This document shows, in pieces, positions 25,544-34,727 of a DNA stretch of 64,000 nucleotides (position 1 is the first letter of the stretch; each line of letters starts with the position of its first letter). The notes under the pieces were generated by a model, which searched no databases, was not told the DNA's origin, and saw only the letters and a list, made by a program, of their open reading frames with translations. The DNA is taken from positions 62,001 to 126,000 of the forward strand of contig NZ_CALCZQ010000061.1 in assembly GCF_937903345.1 (NCBI RefSeq). Reading direction: 5' to 3'. The DNA is from an uncultured Emticicia sp. GTDB lineage: Bacteria > Bacteroidota > Bacteroidia > Cytophagales > Spirosomataceae. The position numbers and the translations under genes were made by a program.

Positions 25544-25903
25544 TTAATCTGATTGGGACTTTGAATTATCTATTTTTGTAATCGAGAGTTTGTGTTTTAA
25601 TCTTTTTTCTTTTTGTTTAAGAGCTTTCTTAATTAGTTTTTTATTTTCTATTCTTACCTTAAAAATAATAGCTTGTCCAAATATACATAAGCCACCATTA
25701 ATAATAATAAGGCTGTAGGCACCTATCAAAAACCAACGCAAAAACGGAGCATTAGTGTGTTTTAGATTTGCGGCTTCGCTAAAAATACTTAAACCAAAAC
25801 CAACTAGTAATAAGCTACCAATGGCACTCAAAAGCCATTTGGTGTAAAGACTCATTCGTTTCAACATTTTTTTTCCAGGTGGTTTTTTATTTTTAACTTC
25901 CAT
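25544..25903 (-). CDS. hypothetical two-helix membrane protein
   Basis: The 119-residue protein has hydrophobic segments at about 23-43 and 57-78 and a very basic C-terminal tail (KKALKQKEKRLKHK), which should face the cytoplasm by the positive-inside rule. I do not recognise a family. It is divergent from the DUF6090 gene, and the 194-base gap between them shows no clear promoter match. Confidence 0.65.
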   Translation of the reverse strand: MEVKNKKPPGKKMLKRMSLYTKWLLSAIGSLLLVGFGLSIFSEAANLKHTNAPFLRWFLIGAYSLIIINGGLCIFGQAIIFKVRIENKKLIKKALKQKEKRLKHKLSITKIDNSKSQSD

Positions 25904-26097
25904 ATTATAAAATCTTTATTGGTATCGGTGTAAAATCTAAGCACAAAAATAACTAATTTTGAGAAAAAAACAGAACAATTATTAATCGTTTGGAATTACG
26001 CTATCAATTGTCAACCTGTCTCGCAAACTGACTTGATACGATACTGATCACCATCAAGTATTATCTTTTTTAGCGTTATCTACCCTAATTTAATGAT

Positions 26098-26775
26098 ATG
26101 CAGGAAGAAATAAGCAAGCATACTAAAAAAATTTATCATTCAATGAAAAACCAAAATTCTGCTTTTGGCGAAAAAATAAAAGAAATTTTTATTGAAATTT
26201 TTATCATCGTTTTTGCCGTAACATTTTCAATATGGCTACACGACTGGAGCGAGAAAAGACACCAACAAAAAGAAGTAAAAGAATTTTTGATAGACATAAA
26301 GGAAGATTTGACAAACGATGTCCGTATTTTTGAAGCGTCATCAAAGAAACTCCAAGAAGTTTCAAAAAATTACAAATTAGACAACAATAAAAATGATACA
26401 ACTGGCAATGATGTCTTAGAGTTGATAATATTGCTTAGATTGCCAAATACTGGTAATTACGAAGGATTTAAGTCAAGCGGAAAAATAGGATATATTGAAA
26501 ATAAAAACCTAAAAAAAGAAATTTTGTATTATTATCAGCAACTCATGCCACTGACATCTTTATTGGAGAATAAGTTTAATGACAAACTTGAAAAACTAAA
26601 TAATGAACTGAAGTTAGAGCCTAAAATAACCAAAAATATTTTAAACAAACCTATTTACAAGAAAGTGGCAAGCGAATATTTTACTCAATTAAACCAAAGT
26701 ATTAGTTTCTATCAAATAGATACTACATACGCTAAAAGTATTATTCAAAAAATTGAGAAAGAAATAAAAAAATAA
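26098..26775 (+). CDS. DUF6090-like membrane-anchored protein
   Basis: The 225-residue protein has a single membrane helix around residues 34-52. It is followed by the characteristic WLHDWSEKRHQQKEVKEFL and IDIKEDL, the recurring Bacteroidota DUF6090 pattern. The remainder is a charged, largely helical domain. An internal start at 26143 (MKNQNSAFGEK) is also possible and would place the helix closer to the N-terminus. Function unknown. It stands alone before the glycan-related run. Confidence 0.75.
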   Translation: MQEEISKHTKKIYHSMKNQNSAFGEKIKEIFIEIFIIVFAVTFSIWLHDWSEKRHQQKEVKEFLIDIKEDLTNDVRIFEASSKKLQEVSKNYKLDNNKNDTTGNDVLELIILLRLPNTGNYEGFKSSGKIGYIENKNLKKEILYYYQQLMPLTSLLENKFNDKLEKLNNELKLEPKITKNILNKPIYKKVASEYFTQLNQSISFYQIDTTYAKSIIQKIEKEIKK

Positions 26776-26910
26776 AACAGGCATTTTCCTATTGGTTAAG
26801 TAGTTGATGCTATTAAAATACTACTTTTACCATAAGCTAAACACTTGATTATCAGTATTTTTTTTCATTATCGTCTATCAATTCAATAAACATTTCAGAA
26901 CTTTCAAATA

Positions 26911-27696
26911 ATGGGCAAAATTATTAGTTTTTTACTCCGATTTATACCTCGAAAATACCTTCAATTATTCAGCCATATTCCACTCAAAATTTACACTTTT
27001 TTCTTGAAAGGGAATAACGTTGAATGCCCAGTTTGTGATACCAAACTTACCAAATTCTTGCCTTATGGCCGTTTAGTTTCTCGTCCGAATGCCCTTTGTC
27101 CAAACTGTTTAGCTCTCGAACGACACCGTTTGATGGCCTTATATATGAAACAGCGAACAAATTTTTACACTTCTGGACATTCCGGCGGTATTAGACTAAA
27201 AGTGTTGCACGTTGCCCCTGAGTATTGTTTCATTGACCGTTTTGAAGCAATGGAAAATTTGGAATACATCACAGCCGATATTGAGTCGCCATTAGCAAAA
27301 GTAAAAATGGATATTCACGAAATTCCGTTTGAAGCAAATACTTTTGATGTGGCGATTTGCAATCACGTAATGGAACACGTCAATGATTATCACAAAGCAA
27401 TGTCAGAACTATATAGAGTTTTAAAACCAAACGCTTGGGCAATCATCCAATCGCCACAAGACTGGACAAAAGCACATACTTTTGAAGACCCAACCATCAC
27501 CGACCCGCGAGAACGTGAGCGAGTTTTTTGGCAGAATGACCACCTTAGGCTATTCGGTCGTGATTATGGTCGTGAACTCGAAAAAGCTGGTTTTACGGTA
27601 ACAGAAGATGATTTTGTAATGAAAATGCCAAAAGATTTAGTGATACGATACTCATTACCCAGTGAAGAAATTGTTTATTTTTGTGAGAAAAAGTAA
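26911..27696 (+). CDS. SAM-dependent methyltransferase with N-terminal zinc-ribbon-like segment
   Basis: The 261-residue protein has an N-terminal hydrophobic/basic stretch and two CxxC pairs, ECPVCDTKL (about 39-42) and ALCPNCLALERHR (about 67-70), which probably bind zinc. A class I methyltransferase domain follows with ITADIESPLAKVKMDIHEI, the motif IV-like FDVAICNHVMEHV and YRVLKPNAWAI. The zinc-ribbon plus methyltransferase arrangement is common in O-antigen or glycan-modifying enzymes. Its TAA overlaps the ATG of the next gene by one base (TAATG), showing coupling. Confidence 0.85.
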   Translation: MGKIISFLLRFIPRKYLQLFSHIPLKIYTFFLKGNNVECPVCDTKLTKFLPYGRLVSRPNALCPNCLALERHRLMALYMKQRTNFYTSGHSGGIRLKVLHVAPEYCFIDRFEAMENLEYITADIESPLAKVKMDIHEIPFEANTFDVAICNHVMEHVNDYHKAMSELYRVLKPNAWAIIQSPQDWTKAHTFEDPTITDPRERERVFWQNDHLRLFGRDYGRELEKAGFTVTEDDFVMKMPKDLVIRYSLPSEEIVYFCEKK

Positions 27697-28079
27697 TGAA
27701 AACGCTCAGATACATTTTTCTGGTCACAGATATCGGTTTCATAATTTATTGGCTTATTACATTACTGAAATTTATTCCTGACGAATATCTTTATCAAGAT
27801 TATACAAATGAACTTTTAATAGCTTGGAATTGGAGCTTTTTCCCGCTTGATATTTGCGTTTCATTTACAGGTTTATTGAGTTTATATTTATGGGAAAAGC
27901 AAAACGATTCTTGGGAAAAATTAGCTTTAATCTCCTTGATATTAACTTTTTGTTCAGGTTTACAAGCTATCTCTTTTTGGATTATTCGAAAAGATTTTGA
28001 TATAACATGGTGGCTTCCCAATCTTTTTTTGGTGATTTACCCTCTATTCTTCATCCATAAAATTCTAAAAACCAAATAA
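27696..28079 (+). CDS. hypothetical four-helix membrane protein
   Basis: The 127-residue protein has four predicted membrane helices at about 7-26, 44-65, 75-94 and 103-122. It resembles YvaD/DUF5360-type small integral membrane proteins, but I am not certain of the family. The start overlaps the methyltransferase stop by one base and the next gene begins 10 bases after its end, so it belongs to the same operon. Confidence 0.75.
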   Translation: MKTLRYIFLVTDIGFIIYWLITLLKFIPDEYLYQDYTNELLIAWNWSFFPLDICVSFTGLLSLYLWEKQNDSWEKLALISLILTFCSGLQAISFWIIRKDFDITWWLPNLFLVIYPLFFIHKILKTK

Positions 28080-28089
28080 CATTCAACCT

Positions 28090-28842
28090 ATGAGATTTAA
28101 AGACAAAGTAGTAATTATTACTGGTGGAAACTCTGGAATTGGTAAAGCAACAGCCATTATGTTTGCCAAAGAAGGAGCAAAAGTAATGATTTCCGATTTA
28201 TCAGAAAAAATGGGCGATGACCTCGTTGAGGAAATAGAAGCTACTGGCAGCGAAGCATCATACATTAGAGTAAATGTAACAGACCTTGCGGATGTGAAAC
28301 GGATGATTGAGCAAACTGTTGCTCGTCTCGGCAGATTTGATATTTTGGTGAATTCGGCAGGAATTCTCGGGCCACGTATTCGCACTGATAAATATCCTGA
28401 AGAAGATTTTGATAAAGTAATTAATGTAAATGTAAAAGGCCTTTGGAACTGCATGAAAGTTGCTTTACAGCATTTCATAACACAACGTAGTGGAAATATA
28501 GTCAATATTGCTTCAGTGGCTGGGCATTTGGGAATGGTCGGACACATTGCCTATTCGGCAAGTAAACACGCCGTGATAGGAATGACTAAAACTGCGGGAA
28601 TTGAGTATGCCAAACATGGTATCAGAATCAACGCTGTTTGTCCTGGATTTACTCAAACGCCAATGTTAGAAGGAGCAGATAGTGATGTTGCCTATATGGA
28701 GGCACTTCAATATGCAACGCCTATGAAACGCTTTGGCAAACCAGAAGAAATTGCAAGTGCAATTTTATATTTAGCCGCCGATGAATCTTCGTTTATGACA
28801 GGGCAGAGCATGATTTTAGATGGAGGGCTGATTTTGCAGTAG
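28090..28842 (+). CDS. short-chain dehydrogenase/reductase (SDR), classical
   Basis: The 250-residue protein has the Rossmann motif GGNSGIGKATA, NSAG at the end of beta4, the catalytic Ser in IASVAGH and Y-x-x-x-K in AYSASKHAV. Its C-terminus GQSMILDGGLILQ is typical of the FabG/glucose-1-dehydrogenase-like group. It oxidises or reduces an alcohol/ketone with NAD(P), and the substrate is not deducible. An acidic residue after beta2 (SDLSEK) suggests NAD(H) preference. It is part of the 26.9-29.8 kb run. Confidence 0.88.
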   Translation: MRFKDKVVIITGGNSGIGKATAIMFAKEGAKVMISDLSEKMGDDLVEEIEATGSEASYIRVNVTDLADVKRMIEQTVARLGRFDILVNSAGILGPRIRTDKYPEEDFDKVINVNVKGLWNCMKVALQHFITQRSGNIVNIASVAGHLGMVGHIAYSASKHAVIGMTKTAGIEYAKHGIRINAVCPGFTQTPMLEGADSDVAYMEALQYATPMKRFGKPEEIASAILYLAADESSFMTGQSMILDGGLILQ

Positions 28843-28876
28843 CGTACTTTTATTTAACCATGCACTAAATAGATTT

Positions 28877-29062
28877 ATGAAGCGGCTATATATTAATCGT
28901 AAATATTTTATTACGTTCATTATGAGTACAGTAATGACGCTAATTATTGAATATATTTTACCCGAAAAAGCAGTAGATAATTTGATTAAGTACTTCATCG
29001 GTGGTTTCGCAATTGGTAGTTTTGTGGCTATGTTTTTTGTGAAATACAAAGATTCGGATTAA
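28877..29062 (+). CDS. small membrane protein between two SDR genes
   Basis: The 61-residue protein has two hydrophobic segments (about 10-27 and 38-55) separated by EYILPEKAVDN, with a charged tail KYKDSD. It fits neatly in the 244-base space between two SDR genes on the same strand, which supports it being real. No family recognised. Confidence 0.6.
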   Translation: MKRLYINRKYFITFIMSTVMTLIIEYILPEKAVDNLIKYFIGGFAIGSFVAMFFVKYKDSD

Positions 29063-29086
29063 AATTGTTCAACAACAAAACCAACT

Positions 29087-29848
29087 ATGAAAAACACATT
29101 CGATTTAACAAATAAAGTGGCCGTAATTACGGGTGCGAGCAAAGGGATTGGCGAGGCCATTGCCCGAATATATGCTGCTTATGGAGCAAAAGTGGTCATT
29201 AGTAGTAGAAAACAAGCCGATTTAGATGAATTAGCTTCCGAAATAAATGCCGAAGGTGGCGAATGCTTAGGCATTGCCGCAAATACTGGCGATATGGCTC
29301 AGCTCCGAAATTTGGTTGATAAAAGCGTAGAAATTTACGGCGGAATTGATATTTTGGTCAATAATGCTGCTACCAATCCGGTTTATGGGCCATCACTCGA
29401 TTGTTCGGAAAGTGCTTTTGATAAAATCATGCAAGTGAATGTAAAAGCTCCTTTTGAACTAGCAAAAATGGTGCATCCAATCATGAAATCTCGCGGTGGT
29501 GGAAGCGTAATAAATATCAGTAGTATCGCTGGTACTACACCCGACCCAGGTTTGGGAATGTATAGTGTGAGTAAGGCTTCGTTGAATATGCTAACCAAAG
29601 TTTTGGCCAAAGAATGGGGAACAGATGGCATCAGAGTAAATGCAATTGCCCCAGGTTTGATAAAAACAAAATTTAGTCAAGCACTTTGGGACAACGAAAA
29701 AACTTTGGCTCATTTTACAAAAAACCTTCCGATTGCCCGCATGGGAAGTGTAGAAGAAATTTCGCCTATGGCACTCTATTTGGCTTCGGCAGCATCTGGC
29801 TATACAACAGGCGGAATTTTTGCTATTGATGGCGGTACGATAATTTAA
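29087..29848 (+). CDS. short-chain dehydrogenase/reductase (SDR)
   Basis: The 253-residue protein has GASKGIGEAIA, NNAATNP, the catalytic Ser in ISSIAGTT, and YSVSKASLNML giving Y-x-x-x-K. It ends GYTTGGIFAIDGGTII. An Arg after beta2 (SSRKQAD) suggests NADP(H) preference, unlike the upstream SDR. Overall it resembles the DHRS4-like SDR branch. It is clearly divergent in sequence from the SDR at 28090, so this is not a recent duplication. Confidence 0.88.
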   Translation: MKNTFDLTNKVAVITGASKGIGEAIARIYAAYGAKVVISSRKQADLDELASEINAEGGECLGIAANTGDMAQLRNLVDKSVEIYGGIDILVNNAATNPVYGPSLDCSESAFDKIMQVNVKAPFELAKMVHPIMKSRGGGSVINISSIAGTTPDPGLGMYSVSKASLNMLTKVLAKEWGTDGIRVNAIAPGLIKTKFSQALWDNEKTLAHFTKNLPIARMGSVEEISPMALYLASAASGYTTGGIFAIDGGTII

Positions 29849-29947
29849 GAGAGATTTTCGGCAATCGGCTTTCGGTTGTCTGCTTTATTTTAAGATTTAA
29901 ACTTGTACAAATTCCGATGGCTGACCGCCTAAAGCCGAAGTAAAAGA

Positions 29948-30763
29948 ATGAGCGTTTGCGTAATAATTCCGATTTATCAAGAAAAACTGAGTAAGACCGA
30001 AGAAATTTCGCTTGCACAGGGAATACGTGTGTTAGGGCATTATCCGATTATTGTAATCAAGCCAAAATCTCTGAATATCAATTATTTACAGCAACCATAT
30101 TCACAGATACAATTTGAGTCGTTTGACGATTCTTTCTTCAAAAGCACACTTTCTTATAATAAACTCATGCTTTCAGAAGAATTTTATAGTCGTTTTTTGA
30201 AATACGAATATATGCTTATTTATCAGTTAGATGCTTTTGTTTTTCGCGATGAACTTAATTATTGGTGTCAGCAAGGATATGATTATATTGGAGCTCCTTG
30301 GAGAATTGAGATAGATTTTGATTCTAAAGTCAAGGAATTTATTTGGAACGCAAAGAAGAAAATCGCTCTGTGGTTCGACCTAAAAGAAGAACTTTATGGC
30401 AAATACGGCCCGAAAGAAATCATTATTAAACGAACCGTAGGTAATGGTGGATTTTCGTTGAGAAAAACTAAGAAATTACTTAGTATGATTCCAAAAAACC
30501 AGCAAAAAATTGAAGAATATCTCGAAAAAGTGAAGACTCACCCTGCATATAATGAAGATATGTTTTGGGGAATTGAGTTGAACCGTTATGTTCCACAACT
30601 AAAAATCCCCAACTGGCGAACAGCACTAAAATTTGCCGTTGAGCACATGCCCGAAAAAGCATTTCGCCTCAATGGAGGCCTGCCATTTGGCTGCCACGCA
30701 TGGGATATTTATGAAACTGATTTTTGGAAAAAAGAGATAGAAAAGTTGGGCTATAAATTTTGA
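29948..30763 (+). CDS. DUF5672 family putative glycosyltransferase
   Basis: The 271-residue protein begins SVCVIIPIYQEKLSKTEEIS. It contains YEYMLIYQLDAFVFRDELNY, GYDYIGAPW, TVGNGGFSLRKTK and a C-terminal NGGLPFGCHAWDIYE, the run of motifs that marks DUF5672. The QLDAF segment looks like a GT-A DxD-type site, so sugar transfer is likely, but donor and acceptor are unknown. It is the first of three successive glycosyltransferase-type genes. Confidence 0.85.
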   Translation: MSVCVIIPIYQEKLSKTEEISLAQGIRVLGHYPIIVIKPKSLNINYLQQPYSQIQFESFDDSFFKSTLSYNKLMLSEEFYSRFLKYEYMLIYQLDAFVFRDELNYWCQQGYDYIGAPWRIEIDFDSKVKEFIWNAKKKIALWFDLKEELYGKYGPKEIIIKRTVGNGGFSLRKTKKLLSMIPKNQQKIEEYLEKVKTHPAYNEDMFWGIELNRYVPQLKIPNWRTALKFAVEHMPEKAFRLNGGLPFGCHAWDIYETDFWKKEIEKLGYKF

Positions 30764-30822
30764 TTTGCTCTACTCATTTTAAAATGATAAGTTGAAAATC
30801 TTTCCTTCGAAATAAACACTTT

Positions 30823-31998
30823 ATGAGAAATTATTGCGGAACACCTCGAGAAACCATCCCTTTTAAAATCATGGATTTTTTTGTGGATATTTATGCAAAT
30901 CTTTTCTACAAAAAACGAAATTTAGCACCTATCAATCATGAAGCACCTCGAATCTTGGTAGCTTCATTGGGTCATTTGGGTGATGCCCTCACAGTGACTT
31001 ATATGTTTCCTCTCATAAAGAAAACTTACCCAAATGCAACAATTGATTTATTGACAGCCCAATGGTGCGAGCCTGTGAATCTGCATAATCCATACATCAA
31101 TCAAACCATCTATATTGATCATTTTCAAACAAACCGACGTAAGCTTTCACGTTGGGATAAAATTAAAGCTTTTTACCAAACATTTCGTCAGGCTTTACCA
31201 GCACTTCGCCAAGCCGACTATGATTATTACATCGATATTCGTTATACTGATGCAGTGGCCCATTTTGTTTTGCCTTTTATCAAAGTAAAAAAAGCTTTTG
31301 GTTTTTCAAGACGTGCATTGGGTGGACTTTTAGATAAGGAATTTGATGTACCCACGCACGAATTCCATCATTTTGAAATGTATTTTATGCTATTGCGTGA
31401 AATGGGAGTAAAAGGCACTTTCACTGACATTGAACCTTACTTCCCGATACCTGTAGGCGTAATTTTTGAAAAAGTACAAGAAAAAATCGGTTTAGCGAAT
31501 GAGCCTTTTTTTATGCTTTTTCCAGAAGCTGGCGGTGAAAGCAGGCAACTTTCAGTAGAATTTTGGGCGAATTTAATTGAACAAATTTTACATAAATATG
31601 CTATAAATGTTTTGTTGTGCGGACAAACTTCCATGTCAAAACAAATTTTAAATTTGGTTGCAGATACCTTCAAAAACCAAGTTATTGATACTTCGGCCAA
31701 AATCAACATTCAAGAAATAGCCGTTCTATCACAAAATGCTAAGTTTGCACTTACACTTGATTCTTTTCCTGAGCATTTTTGTTGTGTTTTCTGTAAAACT
31801 ATTACGATTTATAAAGGAGCTGGCCTACCGTTTTTTCCATTGGCCAACTTGCCTGTTTACCTCATTCATAACCACAAACCAAGCCTTGGATTGCCATTTG
31901 AGCGAGAAAATGTAGAGATTGTGTTTCACGCAAATGTTGAAACTGATACAGTAAAAACATTAGTTTTTAACAAAATAAGCACCTTTTTAAATGAATAA
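30823..31998 (+). CDS. glycosyltransferase family 9 (heptosyltransferase-like)
   Basis: The 391-residue protein has the GT-B fold of lipopolysaccharide heptosyltransferases. The N-terminal domain begins near PRILVASLGHLGDALTVTYM with the family's G-x-x-GD. The C-terminal domain includes FMLFPEAGGESRQLSVEFWA and LLCGQTS. The D-S-F-P-E-H segment near 318 occupies the place of the family's D-S/T-G-x-x-H. The normally conserved Gly is replaced there, so activity may differ. Its end overlaps the next gene by eight bases. It probably builds an LPS core or other surface glycan at the inner membrane. Confidence 0.85.
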   Translation: MRNYCGTPRETIPFKIMDFFVDIYANLFYKKRNLAPINHEAPRILVASLGHLGDALTVTYMFPLIKKTYPNATIDLLTAQWCEPVNLHNPYINQTIYIDHFQTNRRKLSRWDKIKAFYQTFRQALPALRQADYDYYIDIRYTDAVAHFVLPFIKVKKAFGFSRRALGGLLDKEFDVPTHEFHHFEMYFMLLREMGVKGTFTDIEPYFPIPVGVIFEKVQEKIGLANEPFFMLFPEAGGESRQLSVEFWANLIEQILHKYAINVLLCGQTSMSKQILNLVADTFKNQVIDTSAKINIQEIAVLSQNAKFALTLDSFPEHFCCVFCKTITIYKGAGLPFFPLANLPVYLIHNHKPSLGLPFERENVEIVFHANVETDTVKTLVFNKISTFLNE

Positions 31999-33247
31999 AG
32001 TCATTTTAGAAACATCAGTTTTGGGCTTGGGCTACTTCCATGAACAATCTCGTACAGGAATTTTCAGAGTTGCTGAAGAACTTTTCAAAGGCTTGTATTC
32101 TAGTAATGAAATAGAACTTTCGTTGGCAAATACCGAAAATTTGCCTGAAATGATAAGTTATTTAAAAAAACATTTTCCAGAATCAACATTTAATTTAGTC
32201 AATAAAAAATCAGATAAAGTTAGAGCCAAATTTGAGAGCTCGATTATTTCTATTTTTCCGTTTAAATCATTTTCTCAAAAGGCTGTTAGAGAGGCTTTTG
32301 TGCGTACTCGTGGGTATCTTAAACCAAAATTTTCGTTCAATCCAATTTCTTTTGAGAACTACAATATTTATCATTCACCATTTTTGCCAATTCCGCAGGA
32401 ATTAAAGGGATTTTCAAAACCTAAAAAAATCATTACGATTCATGATTTGATTCCGCACCTGTTTCCACAATATTTTGGTGAATGGAACAAAATGATAATG
32501 CATAAAATTTTGGAAAGCATCGATAAGGATACAACACCTATTTGTGTTTCGGAAGCCACAAAAAATGATTTATGTGAAGCAACTGGTATTTCACCCGAAC
32601 GTGTTTCGGTGATACATTTAGCTGCCTCGAAGGAGGTTTTTTATCAAGAAAAAGACAAATCAAAAATAGAAAAAATTCTAAAAAAATATAATATTTCAAC
32701 TGAAAGCAAACACCTCCTTTCAGTTTCTACCTTAGAGCCTCGCAAAAATATCGAACGTACGATAAGGGCTTTCTTGAGACTCATCCAGCAAGAACATATC
32801 AAAGATTTAAACTTAGTGCTGGTTGGCACAAAAGGCTGGCAGTTTACTAGTATTTTTGACGAAATAAAATCGAATCCTGCATTAAAAGAACGAATTATCA
32901 CAACTGGCTTTGTGGCAGATGAGGATTTGGCAGCTTTATATTCTTCGGCTATTGGATTTGTTTATCCTTCGCTTTATGAAGGTTTTGGGCTACCTCCACT
33001 CGAAGCTATGCAATGCGGAACTCCTGTAATTTCATCTACAAAAAGTTCAATTCCAGAGGTGGTTGGCAATGCTGGAATTTTGGTTGAACCAACCGATGAA
33101 ACCTCCATTTCGGCGGCTATGTTGGAATTTTATCAAAATGCAAATCTTAGAGATGAGTTAAGCAAAAAAGCCCTTTTACAAGCAGCCAAGTTTTCTTGGA
33201 GAAGATTTACCGACGAACATATTAAAATCTATCAGCGATTTTCCTAA
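31991..33247 (+). CDS. glycosyltransferase family 4 (group 1)
   Basis: The 418-residue GT-B enzyme has ITIHDLIPHLFPQYFG in the N-domain, LLSVSTLEPRKNIERTIRAF at the inter-domain border and the retaining-enzyme motif YEGFGLPPLEAMQCGTPVI (E-x7-E). It overlaps the GT9 gene by eight bases, so the two are translationally coupled and probably act in one glycan pathway. Sugar specificity is unknown. Confidence 0.92.
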   Translation: MNKVILETSVLGLGYFHEQSRTGIFRVAEELFKGLYSSNEIELSLANTENLPEMISYLKKHFPESTFNLVNKKSDKVRAKFESSIISIFPFKSFSQKAVREAFVRTRGYLKPKFSFNPISFENYNIYHSPFLPIPQELKGFSKPKKIITIHDLIPHLFPQYFGEWNKMIMHKILESIDKDTTPICVSEATKNDLCEATGISPERVSVIHLAASKEVFYQEKDKSKIEKILKKYNISTESKHLLSVSTLEPRKNIERTIRAFLRLIQQEHIKDLNLVLVGTKGWQFTSIFDEIKSNPALKERIITTGFVADEDLAALYSSAIGFVYPSLYEGFGLPPLEAMQCGTPVISSTKSSIPEVVGNAGILVEPTDETSISAAMLEFYQNANLRDELSKKALLQAAKFSWRRFTDEHIKIYQRFS

Positions 33248-33254
33248 TCCCAAC

Positions 33255-33599
33255 TTATAATTGTATATATTTAGCCACTAATCTCTGAGGAGCAGCCTCG
33301 GAATAGGCAGCAGTAAGAGCATCATTCAAAAATTCATCATCCAATTTATTGAGAAGAAAATGTGTCCATCCATGTTTACCCCATTTATTTGGTACAGGAA
33401 AAACTGCAGTTTTATCGCCATACATGGAAAAGATAGATTGATCGTTTTCTGAAAGTTTCAAAGTAGCTCTTCGTTGTTTTTCGTTGAGGGTAGCAAATGT
33501 TTTCTTTTTTATAAGAAACGAAATCTTACCGATATGCAGCTGTTCTTCGCTTTCATCAAAAGCTAAGGCTAATTTTCGAAAGGTTTGTACTGTAATCAT
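33255..33599 (-). CDS. MmcQ/YjbR family protein
   Basis: The 114-residue protein begins TVQTFRKLALAFDESEEQLH and has KISFLIKKKTFATLNEKQRR and a late GWTHFLLNKLDDEFLNDALT, the CyaY-like MmcQ/YjbR fold with its N-terminal helix-His pattern. These proteins are described as double-wing DNA-binding, but their role is unclear. It follows the lipid kinase gene with a two-base gap and is convergent with the GT4 gene (seven-base gap). Confidence 0.85.
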   Translation of the reverse strand: MITVQTFRKLALAFDESEEQLHIGKISFLIKKKTFATLNEKQRRATLKLSENDQSIFSMYGDKTAVFPVPNKWGKHGWTHFLLNKLDDEFLNDALTAAYSEAAPQRLVAKYIQL

Positions 33600-33601
33600 A
33601 A

Positions 33602-34507
33602 CTATTGAATAAAGTCGATTGCTTTGGGTTGGATGGTCATCTTCATAGGTAAAAACCCTACAAATTCACCATCCATATCAATCGGTAATTGATACTTTGA
33701 CGATTCAAAAAGCAATGTCTTTGAAGTATAATATTTGACAGCTGGATGAACCAATCGCTTGCATTTTTTTAAGTTAGGAAAGTTTTTTAAATAATCGATC
33801 AAACTTACTTCACCAATAGCAATTACATTGAGCAATCCATCTGAAATATCAGCATCAGGGGCAACCCCTAAACCACTTCCAAAATACTTTGCATTAGCTG
33901 CACAAAAATTCATCACATTACCAGAATATTCAAAATCATCGCCAGTTACTTTTAATGGTTGTGATTGGTAAATCAAAAAGTTTTTTATGATAAAATACTG
34001 ATAGGTAATGATTGAACCAAATATTTTAATAGCCTCATCAAGTTGCTGTGCTATCACTCCACCAATACCAACATCAGCGATATTGATAAAATATCGAGAA
34101 GTGTTACTCCCGTCTTTGGAGATAAATTCTGCAAAGCCTACATCTATTTTCTTAAAATTTTTCCTCAAAATTGATTCCTTTAAACCAGTCAACGAATGAG
34201 GAGAACAAGCGGTTTTTATAAAATCATTTCCAGAACCATTTGGCACTAATCCAAGTTTTATATTTGGCAACTTTGTATTTAAAAGTCCATTTAAAACTTC
34301 GTTAAGTGTTCCATCACCTCCACAAGCAACAATGTACGTAAATCCTTCATTAACAGCAATTTCAGTTAATAAAATCGCATGTTGCTCGAACTGTGTTTCA
34401 CAAATTTTTACTTGAAACAAAACTTCATCATAAACCCTTTTTATTTCATTAATCAAGCTTTTCTTTTTTCGAGCTTTTCCATTAATAATGAATGCTATTT
34501 TTATCAT
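33602..34507 (-). CDS. diacylglycerol kinase family lipid kinase (YegS/DgkB type)
   Basis: The 301-residue protein has IVACGGDGTLNEVLNGLL (the GGDGT nucleotide-binding motif), LGLVPNGSGNDF and the C-terminal PIDMDGEFVGFLPM, the second conserved Asp/Gly region of the DAG-kinase/sphingosine-kinase superfamily. Sphingolipids are common in Bacteroidota, so sphingosine or ceramide could be a substrate as well as diacylglycerol. It acts at the inner membrane and shares an operon with the MmcQ/YjbR gene. Confidence 0.9.
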   Translation of the reverse strand: MIKIAFIINGKARKKKSLINEIKRVYDEVLFQVKICETQFEQHAILLTEIAVNEGFTYIVACGGDGTLNEVLNGLLNTKLPNIKLGLVPNGSGNDFIKTACSPHSLTGLKESILRKNFKKIDVGFAEFISKDGSNTSRYFINIADVGIGGVIAQQLDEAIKIFGSIITYQYFIIKNFLIYQSQPLKVTGDDFEYSGNVMNFCAANAKYFGSGLGVAPDADISDGLLNVIAIGEVSLIDYLKNFPNLKKCKRLVHPAVKYYTSKTLLFESSKYQLPIDMDGEFVGFLPMKMTIQPKAIDFIQ

Positions 34508-34727
34508 AAAGGTGTATAAATAGTGGTTGAATATAACTCAAGATAGTAAAAATTATTTTATCAAAAAATCTCCATTTGCTAATCCTGCAAACAAGCAATA
34601 TTTTTAACAAGCTCCCTCAAAAACTTTCTCTATGTTTAGTTCAATATAAATTTTTCTTAAAAAAATGTATTAATCCTAACATTTTCCTGAATCAAAAAGT
34701 TAATCTTATTTAAATCTAAATTTTATC

